NCBI RefSeq assembly: GCF_029784135.1
Contig: NC_073746.1
Coordinates: 9,271,380-9,335,379, forward strand
Direction of reading: 5' to 3'
DNA: 64,000 bases
DNA from: Toxorhynchites rutilus septentrionalis
Lineage: Eukaryota; Arthropoda; Insecta; Diptera; Culicidae
The notes under the pieces are model-generated. The model did no database searches, had not been told where the DNA came from, and saw nothing but the letters and a program-made list of their open reading frames with translations. The stretch's first letter is position 1. The number at the start of each line of letters is the position of its first letter. Shown here one piece after another: positions 1 to 11,243 of the stretch. The position numbers were made by a program, and so were the translations under genes.

Positions 1-1600
1 CAGAAGAGGCGAAAAGGTACTCAGCTGAGCAAAAAAGAAAATTCAGTTTTCCTTTCGAATGCACAAAAATAGACACACACACTGTCTCTCCTTCTTTTCC
101 TCCAGTGTGAGTGGGTGGAGGACGAAGCGGTGTGGTACATTCTTTTCATTCGGCTTTCCCTAACGTAATAAGAAAGGAAATGTAAACGATTTCTTTGCCT
201 CCGCAGAAGAACCATCCGCGGGTGCGGCAGCTGGAGAAGATCCACTGTATTTACACACAAAAGTGGAGAAAAAGCAATTTAAGTTTATTCTTTGCCCAAA
301 CAGACAAAGAAGACTGGAAGTGGATTTGGAAGTCGAATTTGGCTTCCACCATTGAGCCAGGTTCTTCTCCTCTCTAGCTTTTCAGCTTCTTTTGATCAGA
401 TTCTATCTGACCGTAATCGAAGCTGCACATGCCTATGATACGGATCTTTTTCTTTTTAGAATAAACCCAACATCGAGACGTACCTGCTAGTTTCATTTTA
501 ATATTGGAATAATATGAGAGTGGCTTGGTTCAATATTTGTTGATAATGTAATGATATCGCGTATAAAAAGCTTTTCAATTATTTAGAAAATATCAAATCC
601 CATACATTGGATGTGAACCTTGCGAACGCTCATACCCCTACGTATACATTTTTTTTTGCTCGATGCAAAACTACGATTCAACTTCCACCCACGCTCTCGG
701 TTGGTTGCTTCCGTCAGCTGCTACAACGAATGCCGAGTGGAACCGGGCCAAAATTTGGTGAAAATCTAATAAAATGCCGTAACTGCAAGATGTGACTGAG
801 ACGGGATTCCACATGCCGGGGTGTATGTCGTTTGGGAAAAGCTGCGCTGAAAATGGGGCGTCTTCCACTATAGACTTTGATTTTTTTTTCTGCTCTTTCT
901 CCGGAGAGGATGCCATGCAGAAGGTAGCAATGTTTTTCATCTTATTTGTACTTTTTTTTTCATAATCCCATTCGGCAATGACAGCTGTGTTTCCCATTGC
1001 CCAGACTGAAGGCTGGACTTGAAGCAATTTGAAACGCTTGGAAAAGGCAGGAATAGTAATTTGGTCATTTCACAATGCCGTTTGCGTGACAGGAAGTCAC
1101 GTTGGGATGTAATCAAGGAATGTTTCCCCATGGGAATGTGTATCTTTGTTCAGCAGGACAATGATTTTGATTCTGGGGAACTTGAACAGAGAATATCGCA
1201 CATCTTGGAATCATTTGGAAACAATACGTCTCCAATTATGAGTAACAATAGATACATTTCCACAAGACGTTTGACATGAACGTTAACAAATTGCGAACTT
1301 TAGAAACTCCCATCAAACTTTACTGAAATAATGTTCAACATTTGAACAATACGAGCAATTCCATGTGGAATTATTCTATGTTTGACCTCATCCTCTTCAA
1401 TTTTGTTCAATGTATCTTTCATTTGACCAGTTTTAGTTCAGACTAATTTTTAATACAGAGGTATTCAATATGGAAAAAGGATACCTTGATTTTTTTTCGT
1501 CAGAATTATCTGGTGGAATAAACGCACTACGTGTTTTATGCATTCAAATAAATATTAAAACGTAATAACAAATTATAAACGAAAGAAAGAGCAATCATAC
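1..1600. other. Intergenic DNA, no gene seen
   Basis: Only short open frames without recognisable domains are present, and both strands carry frequent stops. I see no splice-supported exon, RNA gene or terminal repeat here. It could hold exons of a gene lying to the left of the window, but nothing in the sequence shows this. Confidence 0.5.
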
Positions 1601-1609
1601 TATACAAGG

Positions 1610-1815
1610 AAGAACCGGAGAGCTTTTTATGTAGTCTATTCTGAAAGTTCTCATTTCCAACCAGGATCCTTTTTATTGTGTTAAAATAAAAAACTAAAAA
1701 ATCAGGAAAAATCAGGAAGAATCGGAGTGCTTTTTATGTCGTCTATTCTGACAGTTCTCATTTCCAACAAGAATCCTTTTTATTGTGATAAAATAAAAAA
1801 ACTAAAAAATTATAG
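1610..1815. repeat. Two-copy tandem duplication, about 106-bp unit
   Basis: A block starting near 1616 (cggagagctttttatg) recurs near 1722 (cggagtgctttttatg). Both copies run on through the same text (attctgaaagttctcatttc in the first copy) to an A-rich end. The copies differ at scattered bases, so this is a moderately old local duplication. No coding role is visible. Confidence 0.7.
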
Positions 1816-4006
1816 GAGGTTGTGTTCAAGACACGACCGCATTGTTGACGTAGAACTACAATGTAGTTTAACTGCGGATATTATTTTATTATGCTACGAA
1901 AATTTTGAAATAGCCATTCTACCAGTTGGTCATACCGAAATGTTTTTTTTATTGTTGAATCATTTGACGATAACTGTTTGATGATTCATTCTGGTGCTCG
2001 CAAAACAATACATGCTCGAGAGAAGCGCAGCTGTCATCCTGAGTGGATAAAGTTTTGCTACTGGCAAACGAAACCAAATTACATACAAAATTCCAGAACG
2101 ACATTTACTTTCTTGGCGTCTAAATAATCGAAATAAGCTCTATCTGTTAATCTCAACAACCTCGAAAAGAGTAGCACTGCTTCATTATGATCAAGATTAG
2201 CGCAAATACAATCCTAGTTGAAAGCAGTTTTGCGACTGGTACGCGAGCCCAAATAAATTATTAACTTAATATAACTTATTGGATAACTTGATATTCCCCA
2301 AATAATTTTTTGGGGCACAACCTTAACACCTGCTTCACCATAGTGTCAGTTCAATGCATTGATGACAGAAAACAAACAATGTTAACTGCTTGAAAAAAGG
2401 CTGAATATTTGCCTCAGCAAAGATTCATTACTGATACCCTAGCGTAAATATTTCCCTCCCGCTATCTTCCCTCCTTGTTTATATTTATCATTACGTCTGC
2501 ATAATTTGCAACACCAAACAATCGTCAATCATAGCACAAAAAATTAGGCGATTGTTGCATCGTTACAGGGTCAATGCACACGGGAGCAGATACAAATGGG
2601 GTTTCATCATAGAGAAGATGCTCTATTTTGACGTAGGACTACGTCTTTCATTTCTATACCGAGGTGTAAAACCAAAGTTTCGAAAATGAAAGCGTTACGC
2701 CGGAGACCGAGATTTTGAGCGTTAATAGCTCTTAAACAACTGAACGAAATGATATGATAAACACTTCATTCGAAAGATAAAAGGTCTACGCGTCATATAC
2801 TTGTTACTTTTTCATCCAAAAAATTGTTTCAATAGTCTTAAAATTGCTTTCAAAACAGGCTATTGAAATCACCAATCGGTATATAAGCGAGCGCCGCTCG
2901 TAAACCCCCTCAGTTATGATTGAACAGCGATTGGAGCATGTTGTCGCTGTGTTGTGAAGCTATTTTCGTTTATCATGAAAGCGCTAATGAACGGTGTCAC
3001 CAAGAGCCTGTATGTGCACCTAAGGCCAGAAGGGAATCCATCAGGAGGAGAGTGATGCCACGGTTCCGCTTGAAACATCGGCCGCCACACACACATATAC
3101 ACGCGCGGAATTCTCGTTGCTATCATCGTTGCTGAAAAATAATCTGCCAGTTCCCCTGGGAATTGAAAAATATATTCATGCGAAAGAGTTTATTTTAATG
3201 TTTTCTATCCATATAACACTGCAACCAAATACATTTGGTTTTGTGATTTTTCAATCAATCGCAATTAATAGGAAAGCTTCTTTTTTTTCCCATCAGTGGA
3301 AAACTTTCGTATCCAATATTGGATGCATAACATGAAAAACGTGAAACATCATCGCGAAAATCAAGTCATTTTCGAGCGATTATTTGCTTTCTACTCATAT
3401 AATGCTGCGACCAAATACATTTCGTTTTGGATTTTTTCAATCAAGTGCGATCAACCTAAGACCACGTCTTTCTGCAATTTATTAGAGGTGCAATGAATCT
3501 TTAGGAATTCCCGCTCTACGCGCACTGGCAAACAATGTTTACTCAACAATTTCTCAAACGAGAAATGGGTGTTGTGAGAAAGGATTAGCGAACGCGAAAA
3601 CGACAAACGGGAGAAAGATATGTTTGGAGGTTTAAGGAAATTGGCAGAAAACTTCTTCATTCTATCATTCAAATAATGTAATTCATACCACTTCGTTTTA
3701 CCAGAAAGAGTTTCTTAATGCTCAAAGGAGGAATTGAGTCCTCCGAGGAAATTACCCAGCGCAAAATAGAGTCGACTATCGATTGCGGCATTCGTACACA
3801 AATAATTTTATAATGCAGTTTCGCCAAAGTGATTTCTTCGGATATATTCACTACATCATGTCATATATTTAATATTCTTCATTATGATATCCATATCCAT
3901 GGCACCTATCGGTAACGAATTATCATCGAAACCACGATTTTCGCTAAATGCTCCTTTCAGTTCGGCCTGTAAAAAACTTTTCTGAACTCTAATCCATCAA
4001 ATTGGG

Positions 4007-4131
4007 AGCCCTGAAAAGGGCCGTTGATTATATGCTAAGTTAATATAACACGCTCTCCTCGGATACGATGGGCCAGCTGGATGTCCTTGGGCATGATGTG
4101 ACGCGTTTTGCATGGATAGCACACAAATTGG
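4007..4131 (-). pseudogene. Histone H3 3'-end relic with histone stem-loop
   Basis: Read on the minus strand, 4131 to 4049 encodes the H3 C-terminus ([20 protein letters not shown], then H-RIRGER). It is followed downstream by the 16-base histone 3' stem-loop at 4007-4022 (six-base stem, loop TTTC). Replication-dependent histone mRNAs end in this hairpin instead of poly(A). Everything upstream of the C-terminus is missing, so it cannot make H3. The piece forms one arm of an inverted repeat with the plus-strand H3 relic. Confidence 0.8.
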
Positions 4132-4384
4132 ATAGCACAATTTGGCATTAATTCAACATGCAGAAAATGTTGTGGCTGCGGTATGGTATTAAATGTAACG
4201 CAAAGTGTCCGGATTCAAATACATTACTGTATACTTACTTCGATGTTATTCGTTTCTCTCTCAGGGTAAGCAACGAATATAATAAGGGTGGGGTTTAGAT
4301 TCTATACTTTTATGGTTTATAAAATGACGCTTCCTTTGCTTTCGTTCATTTCTTACTCTACTCTCGCACCGTGACGACTCGTTT

Positions 4385-4790
4385 GTTTGGGACCAAGCAG
4401 ATAGATAGTTAGTCTTTCAGTGGTAAGGCACACGAAAGCAGCTCGGATAAGCGCACCAGCCGCAGGATAGGTGAAGAAGCCACATCGCTATCGACCGGGA
4501 ACTTTGCGTGAAATTCATCGCTATCGGAAGTCGACCGAATTGCTGATCCGCAAGCTACCTTTGCAGCTTTTGGATCGTGGAATTGCTCAGGACTTCAAAA
4601 CCGACTTGCGCTTCCAAAGTTCCGCGGTTATGACGCTGCAGGAGACTTATTCGAAGATACAAATTTGTGTGCTATCCACGCAAAACGCGTCACATCATGC
4701 CCAAGGACATTCAGCTGGCCCATCGAATCCAAGGAGAGGGTGCTATATTAGCTTAGCATATAATCATCGGCCCTTTTCAGGGCTCCAAAT
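4385..4790 (+). pseudogene. Histone H3 pseudogene with histone 3' stem-loop
   Basis: Translation around 4471-4660 gives clear H3 text ([20 protein letters not shown], then LLIRKLPLQ and [16 protein letters not shown]). Traces of the N-terminal tail can be followed back to about 4389 in shifted frames, and the C-terminal MPKDIQLA region runs to about 4745 in another frame. Several small deletions and frameshifts break it, so it is not functional. The 16-base stem-loop GGCCCTTTTCAGGGCT sits at 4769-4784, as expected for a replication-dependent histone gene copied with its 3' end. A TATA-like stretch (tttataaaat) lies near 4317, as in histone promoters. Confidence 0.85.
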
Positions 4791-5319
4791 TTGATGGATT
4801 AGAGTTTAGAAAAGTTTTTTGCAGGCCAAACTGAAACGAGAATTTTCGTTTGGATGCCATACAGCATCGAGAAAATTCCGGAAAGATCTAATCGTTGCTG
4901 AAAAATAATCTGCCAGTTCCCTGGGAATTGAAGAATACATCCATGCGAAAGAGTTTATTTTAATGTTTTCTAATTATATGGCGAACACAGCGACCAAATA
5001 CATTTGATTTCGTAATTTTTCAATCAAGTGTAATTAGCTGGAAAGCTTCTGAAGATTATTCTTTCCCATCAGTAGGATATTTTCGTATCCAATATTGGAT
5101 GCATAACATGAAAAACGGAAAATGTTTCGTATCGCGAAAATTATATAATTTTCAATCGATTATTGCTCAGTCGCCGAAATTTTCATACTCAGAGAGTTCA
5201 TTCTCCTCTAGTTTGCCTTCCAAATTGCCATCGTAAACCACACCTTCTCTCGATTCAATCACACACGAAAAGCATACTGAAATGATATTCTGGTGGTGAA
5301 ACCGATTCATTTTTCGTGA

Positions 5320-5472
5320 GGCGTCGTGCACAAATTACGTAACGCGATAAGGGGGGAGGGGGTAGATGTTGCGTTACTTTCTGTTTATTAGAGATAGGAA
5401 ATTGCGCTACGAAGGGGGGGGAGGTGGTTCAAAATTCGGATTTTTAGCGTTACGTAATTTGTGCACGACGCC
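5320..5472. mobile_element. Short MITE with 26-bp perfect terminal inverted repeats
   Basis: The ends are exact inverted copies (GGCGTCGTGCACAAATTACG plus a further six bases, and its complement at 5447-5472). Both sides carry TGA (5317-5319 and 5473-5475), consistent with a 3-bp target duplication of the kind PIF/Harbinger-type MITEs make. The 153-bp body is G-rich and non-coding. Transposase family is inferred only from duplication length. Confidence 0.7.
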
Positions 5473-5602
5473 TGAGGACATCGACAAGACAACATCGTTA
5501 CTGAACGAGCTGAACGGCGAGGGATCGAGGGATTCATTACCTGGCCTGACCTGACCTGAAATGCAATCAGTTTGTTTTAACTGTGAGGGAGCGCAGAAAA
5601 GC

Positions 5603-5642
5603 CGATGCTGATACTCTCGTGACCAAAAGAGTATCAGCATCG
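5603..5642. repeat. Perfect 15-bp hairpin
   Basis: cgatgctgatactct at 5603-5617 is repeated as its exact complement at 5628-5642 around a 10-base loop. It sits in repeat-derived DNA and has no T-run or gene next to it that would suggest a terminator. Confidence 0.7.
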
Positions 5643-7031
5643 AAATACGGTTCCTCGGGAAGACATAGAAGCAGCCGCCACACACACACATACACGCGCG
5701 CCACTCTTTTCGTTTGCTGGTTATCGAGAGGAAACCTGGAAAAAAATGATCGTTGCTGAAAAATAATCTGCCAGTTCCCCTTGGAATTGAAAATTACATT
5801 CAAGCGAGTTTATTTTAATGTTTTATATCCATATAATACTGCGACCACATACATTTGGTTTTGTGATTTGTCAATCAAGTGCAGTTAGCAGGAAAGCTTC
5901 TGAAGATTATTCTTCAGAACAAGGTTTTTTGTATCCAATATTGGATGCATAAAACCTTGAGTCTCCAACGTAACACTCTCGTTTTTGAAGTCACCCAAAT
6001 ATTTATTTATTCATTCAATCAGGATGGATTTAGATTCAACTTCAAACAAATGATCTCTAAATCAACGATAGTCCTACGTGACCCTTGCGGTTATACCATA
6101 GATATAACCCACTTCCTGTTTTTACGTACGGGTTATGAAGCAGCACGTACGCATACAAATATCCATACACGATCGCTTTAAGCAACTAAATATACACACA
6201 CTTATCTCCGTTTTGCGCTCTTTTCAACAGAAGCCCTTTCTGTTAATATTGCCAGTCTAGATTAGCTTAGCTGTCATCTTTTGTGGAGAGAGTTTCCCTA
6301 CAGTCATGCGAAACCAAATCACTGACAAAATTCCAGAACATTTATTTTCTTGGTGAGCTGACGATAGACTAGCTTGATGATTCCCCACACAATTGTGTAG
6401 CTCAGAACTTCAATGCAATGGCGTCAGTTTGATGCGATGATTGCAATGCCAGAGACATCAACGAGTGAGTAATTTGGTCGCGTTCACAGCTCAATCCGAA
6501 ACAAAGACATGGGATGACTCAAAACAAGGAAGAACAAGCGATATTTGTTGCTTTGAATACAGAACGATACTGAAAGTTTGCCTTCCTTCTTTGTTTCAGA
6601 CTTTAAACATCTTCAGTTCGTCCGTCTCTAACCCTAACCTTTAAAAATGCCATTGGAAAACTTTACATTATCCATCATATTACTCCTCCTCTCTCAATCG
6701 CCGTCCAGCTCGCCCAGCAACGATGTTGTTCAGTCGATTTCCTCACGAAGAATGAAAGTTTGCCTCAGCGAGATCTACTGTTTATACTCTAGGCAAATAT
6801 TCCCCTTCGTTCTTCTTCTTTTCCTTTGGTCACGGAGACTTCACATCTTACGATTTCCGTTGCTCGTCGATAAGTTGCTCGTTATTGACAGCTCTGTTCG
6901 GGAAAACACAAAAATGTATGAGGATATGGGTATGTCTCCAATTTTCATCAATTTAAACCATATACAGACTATGGGATTGTAATGTATAGCACATCAAACA
7001 AATTTTAGGGATTTTCCGATTATTATCCGTA

Positions 7032-8289
7032 TTAGGTTTTTTTTTTTTTAATTTTCATTTGTTCATAAAATTAGTTACAATCATCTGTTTTAAGTCAAAT
7101 ATGCGCCGTTCTGTTTGATGACTTGTTCCCAACGAGATGCCAACTTCATAATACCCCTGTTATAGAAGCTCGCTTCCTTATTGGCAAAAAACTCGGATAG
7201 CCAATTTTCACAGGCCTCTTTTGTGGCTAACTTCTGACTACCTAGCTCGTTCGCCATGGACAAAAACAGGTGGTAGTCACTTGGTGCAAGGTCCGGACTA
7301 TACGGCGGATGCAAAAGAACCTCCCATCCGAGCTCCCGGAGCTTCTGGCGCGTCACCAAAGAAGTGTGTGGCCTGGCGTTGTCCTGATGGAAGACAATGC
7401 GGCCTCTGTTAATCAAAGATGGCCTCTTCTTCATGAGTGCTACCTTCAAGCGGTCCAGTTGTTGGCAGTACAGGTCCGAATTGAGCGTTTGGCCATAGGG
7501 AAGCATCTCATAATAGATTATTCCTTGACAATCCCACCAAACACACAGCAGAACCTTCCTGGCCGTTAATGAGGGCTTGGCCACCGTCTGAGCCGCTTCA
7601 GCGGGCTTCGACCACGACCGTTTGCGCTTCACGTTGTCGTAAGTGACCCAATTTTCATCGCCAGTCACCATCCGCCTCAGAAACGGGTCGATTTTGTTGC
7701 GATTCAGCAGCGATTCAAATGCGTCGATACGGTCAAAGATGTTTTTTTGCGTCAACGTGTGTGGCACCCATACATCGAGCTTCTTTGTGAATCCAAGCTT
7801 CTTCAAATGGTTAATAACGGTTTGATGACTTATCCCCAGCTCTTGGCCGATGCTACGGCTGCTACTATGCCGGTCTTTCTCGGCTAATTCAGCGATTTTG
7901 TCGCAATTTTCGACGACAGGCCTTCCGGAGCGTGGCGCATCTTCGACGACCTCTACACCAGAACGAAAACGTTGAAACCTTCGTTGTGCGGTGGAAATGG
8001 AAACTGTATCGGGTCCATAAACTGCACAAATTTTATTGGCAGCTTGAGATGCATTTTTGCCTTTGTCATAGTAGTACTGTAATATGTCGGATTTTCTCTT
8101 TATTTTGCTCCATATTTGCGACACTATAACTCCCGAACGACTTAACCAAACAAAACACTGTCAAGGAGTATATTATAAAAATACCTTTCGAACAAGCTAT
8201 AGCATGACTCGATACAATGAATACAACTAGAACTACGCGCTTACAACGACACCTCGCGGAAATACCGCAGGACTTTTTTGACAGCCTAA
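7032..8289 (-). mobile_element. Mariner element, 1258 bp
   Basis: The element is bounded by TTAGG at 7032 and CCTAA at 8289 and flanked by TA on both sides (7030-7031 and 8290-8291), the standard mariner target duplication. Beyond the first five bases the two ends differ: the left end is a T-run, the right end continues CTGTCAAAAAAGTCC on the minus strand. Size is normal for mariner. The mismatched left terminus and a 5' frameshift in the gene suggest an inactive copy. Confidence 0.85.
7090..8124 (-). pseudogene. Mariner DD34D transposase, near-complete, frameshifted at the N-terminus
   Basis: The product is a cut-and-paste transposase that binds the element ends and inserts at TA. The 344-codon frame shows an N-terminal helix-turn-helix pair (ending VINHLKKLGF), the mariner linker WVPHTL, then the catalytic triad: VTGDENWV, HQDNARPH and PDLAPSDYHLF. 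The last two aspartates are separated by 34 residues. Length matches the family (about 345 aa). The long frame opens with GTG at 8124. The only good ATG (8113, MEQNKEKIRHI) is in a different frame that meets a stop within 20 codons, so a one-base shift lies near 8070-8095. Otherwise the catalytic domain is intact. It is alone in its element. Confidence 0.85.
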
Positions 8290-8299
8290 TATAAATCGC

Positions 8300-8420
8300 C
8301 AAAACCCGTTCGCGGCAAAAATAGTTAAAAACGTTAACTTTATTTCATAAAAACGTGACCTGTTTTCTGATTTGGCTCCCTTAATGAAAGACGTAATCAG
8401 GATCACTTTAGAAATATCAG
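8300..8420. repeat. Interspersed repeat shared with 55.2 kb
   Basis: The text ctttatttcataaaaacgtg followed by acctgttttct near 8337 is repeated near 55207 with the same flanks (the continuation near 8381 reads cccttaatg-aagacgta). Related fragments occur near 2640. It has no coding content and no visible ends. Confidence 0.6.
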
Positions 8421-8702
8421 GCAAAATCAAGTGTTTGTCAGGATGTCAGGATGACACCACAAACTGGAGGAAATCCCAAAAAGCACATTCTGTCAAATAT
8501 ATTCGTATACCGAGAATTTGTAGTTTAAAATCTTCCTGCAAAACATTTTTAATTTTTTTTTTCTAAGTTGGCTGTCATTTAGTTTGTTTACACCGTCATT
8601 AACATATTAGGAACCGCATTTAATCGCATTTAACCATCAAGTGTAGAAAACACGGATTATTTCGTGATCCATCCGTAATAGACGCGAAACACGAGAAAAC
8701 TC

Positions 8703-8954
8703 GTGAGCGGTCCGCAATGTATTAAGAACAAGTTCACTGTTTTGTGCCCGGCGATTGTTGACATGGATAATTCTATTGAACAAAGATATTGTATGAATTG
8801 TTGTGTTCCAAAGAATATATCTTGTGCCGAAACGTTGAATATTTTACAGAATACATTTGGTGACTTAACTACAGTATTTATTGAAAATCAAAAGGTTAAC
8901 AAATGGTACCTTTTGCTACTAGTAACGATTAATCGAATAGTAACAATTACGTAG
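8703..8954 (+). pseudogene. Possible mariner-like helix-turn-helix fragment
   Basis: An 83-codon frame contains IEQRYCMNCCVPKNISCAET followed by LNILQNTFGD. This resembles the N-terminal helix-turn-helix of mariner-type transposases, where a Cys/Val-rich helix is followed by an AET...FGD motif. No catalytic region follows and there are no terminal repeats. It may be a short relic or chance similarity. Confidence 0.3.
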
Positions 8955-8959
8955 GTGAT

Positions 8960-11180
8960 TTGATCATCCCTACATAATCTAGTGAGGACATAATCTTGAT
9001 GCAACTACACTGCTTATTCACATATATTTACGCGATAATAAATTTCGTCTTAAGGTGAAGGAGGAAGGAAGCCATTGTAGTAGTATAGGTAAAACCACAT
9101 GTAAAAGTGAGGTAATAGTGTTTGTGAGAGAAGAGCAAAACACACGTAAATCGATCAATTCACTTATCAGACTGTGTGGCGCTTCATTGACACTAGTCTT
9201 TGAATACATTTGAAAAAAAAATGTAATTCAATACTAAAGTGAATTGTATGAACAATATGTTCCGATGAACAATTGCAAATATAAATATATATAGAAGGTG
9301 CATTCGCATGTAAAGTAAAATTCTGATTACACGCGAGCAATTTATAACACGTGCGATTTGTGGCTCTTTTGGTATTAACAAGTTCTTCCGCATAGTAACT
9401 CGATGTTGATAGTTTCTTAATGTTTTCCTTCCTTGATCGTATTGTTTTCACATATTCACGTTGGAGAGCCTTAATCCTTCTCTTCGTTGGCCGAGGCATT
9501 TTGATAGAATGTAATACTTTTCCGTTTACTGTTTTTGGAAGCATAGGCGGCCGTGGCAGTGTTCCGAGCTCTGCAGTACAATTTGCTTAACCAATGTTAA
9601 AGTTGCTAAAACTTACATTATTGACCCATTAAACATTTTGGATCCCTTAAAAGAAATACTATTTTCACTGGGATCCATACATCTTTGCTTTACATGTTAT
9701 TATCCGCTCACCTCGTACCTAAATATCTTGTTTTGTCCTGTGGAATTGTAAATTGTCTTAAAAAAATGTTTTTTTTTTCAGCAAAAAATAATTAGTGCCC
9801 AATACTAGGATTCTCGAATAAGAGTTTCTTCGAGATGGGGGTGAGTGGAGGGAAAAAAAATAATTGTATTGATATCAACACAATTTTATTCTACTGATTT
9901 TCATGACATGAAACGCTATGACTCAGGAATAACATTTTATTGAGTGGTTTTTATAGCTGTTTCGATGATGTTGTCTGGCATCAGTGTTGGAAAAATAACG
10001 ATGCTTTCACCAATACAAACAAAATCATTGCCGAAAATTGAAAAATTAAAATTGAACTTTCAGAGCACTAGCTCAAGTTTTCCGACGTTTTTCACTAAGC
10101 AGTGCGACAGTAGATAAAAATTTAATAGCTTGTGAGTAATCGATTAGAGTTTGGTTGATATTACTTGATGGGAAGTGTGCTAAAACGATCATTTTATTCT
10201 CACTGTTTCGCAAAATAATGATTCTCGGGCGAGGGATGAGGGGGGAGGTGAAAGAAAAGAGCGCCATTGCGACAGCCATTTGAGGGGCTTACTACCACCT
10301 TCACCCTAATCCTTGTCCATTTGCTATCGGAAAATAAAGAGTAAACAAGGCTTGTTTATTCGATCTCGTCGAAATATTTGCCAAAACATTGTGTTGTTTG
10401 TTTGTCAAGCTTCGTTTTCGGTATCCAGAGAAAGGTTACGAAGTTCTAAGGGTAGAAAGCTATAAAAAAATATTGAAAATGCAGAACAAATTTCGGGCTC
10501 CATTTATACTATACTTATTAAGCGTGTCCACGTGGACATTATTAATAACCCCTACCCCCCTCACCGTGGACAAGCGTGGACATTTTTGTATTCCCCTTGG
10601 ACAGCCCCTAACAATTTTTATTTTTATTCGTGAAACGATGTTTTTTGTGTTTTTTCGGGAGATCGTGCATTCCCGAAAAAACTTATTGTTTGTTCCCAGC
10701 TTTTTAAAAAAAACAACATCAAGTTCAATTGTACCATGTTGATATTCTAGGCATAACTGTCCCACCATGAATTTTTGAAGCTGGGAACTTTTCACATTTC
10801 AGCAAACAATAGTTTACTGCTTATAAAAAGTCCACTGTATTGCCAAATTGAAAAGCTTACAGCTACTGGTAGAAAAAAAATGCTAGAAAACTTTGATTGC
10901 GTTTTTCTCAGTTGTTGATTTTGGAACATGGGACAACTATGCGTAGAACGGCAGTACAGGTCTGTAAAACTAGCTAGATGTCCAATTAGAAGCAAATCAC
11001 TGTACATGCGTCTCGAAATAAATCTAACTCACAGCGTTACATCTTAGTGCGGACACAACATGGAATATCGAAATTGTATCGATGAATGGAAAATGTTAGC
11101 GAAGACTCCACCTCATCGAAAATGGATATGAAAAGGACTGAAAGCATGACACCGCTTGCGGAGTAAAATACATACCGAGC
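8960..11180. other. Gene-poor interval between mariner and CFAP91
   Basis: No convincing exon is visible. A minus-strand frame at 9167-9544 is rich in Lys and Arg at its start (MPRPTKRRIKALQREY) but matches nothing I recognise and decays into low-complexity translation. The repeat near 10.52 kb is listed separately. Confidence 0.45.
10520..10612. repeat. Short 'tgtccacgtggaca' repeat, copy 1
   Basis: A roughly 90-bp block carries gtccacgtggacatt near its left end, gtggacaagcgtggacattt in the middle and ttggacagccccta at the right end. The same phrases occur near 14211 and near 59734, so this is a small dispersed non-autonomous repeat. Class is not determined. Confidence 0.6.
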
Positions 11181-11181
11181 A

Positions 11182-11187
11182 TTTATT
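11182..11187 (-). promoter_or_regulatory. Poly(A) signal of CFAP91
   Basis: AATAAA on the minus strand, 56 bases downstream of the CFAP91 stop codon. It gives the gene a short 3' UTR. Confidence 0.7.
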
Positions 11188-11243
11188 GCTTTAAATTTAT
11201 CTCATTTCACACTTATTTCATTACTAGATTTGTAAATTAGATT

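Larger units (their letters stand above)
2030..7029. repeat. Mosaic of old interspersed repeats
   Basis: Several blocks recur within this stretch. The phrase cgttgctgaaaaataatctg begins similar blocks near 3126, 4893 and 5752, each continuing through a copy of gtatccaatattggatgcat. A second block with a shared core (caaaattccagaac) occurs near 2085 and again near 6327. A third phrase around 6970 (cagactatgggattgtaatg) recurs near 55124. The copies are diverged and lack clear ends. I infer decayed mosquito repeats; histone H3 relics and a MITE inside are listed separately. No intact host gene is visible in this interval. Confidence 0.6.

Noticed and set aside
9167..9544. Basic 125-codon minus frame (MPRPTKRRIKALQREY)
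   Set aside because: The start looks protein-like, but no known domain follows and the end decays to low-complexity translation with no splice support. Not strong enough for a gene call.
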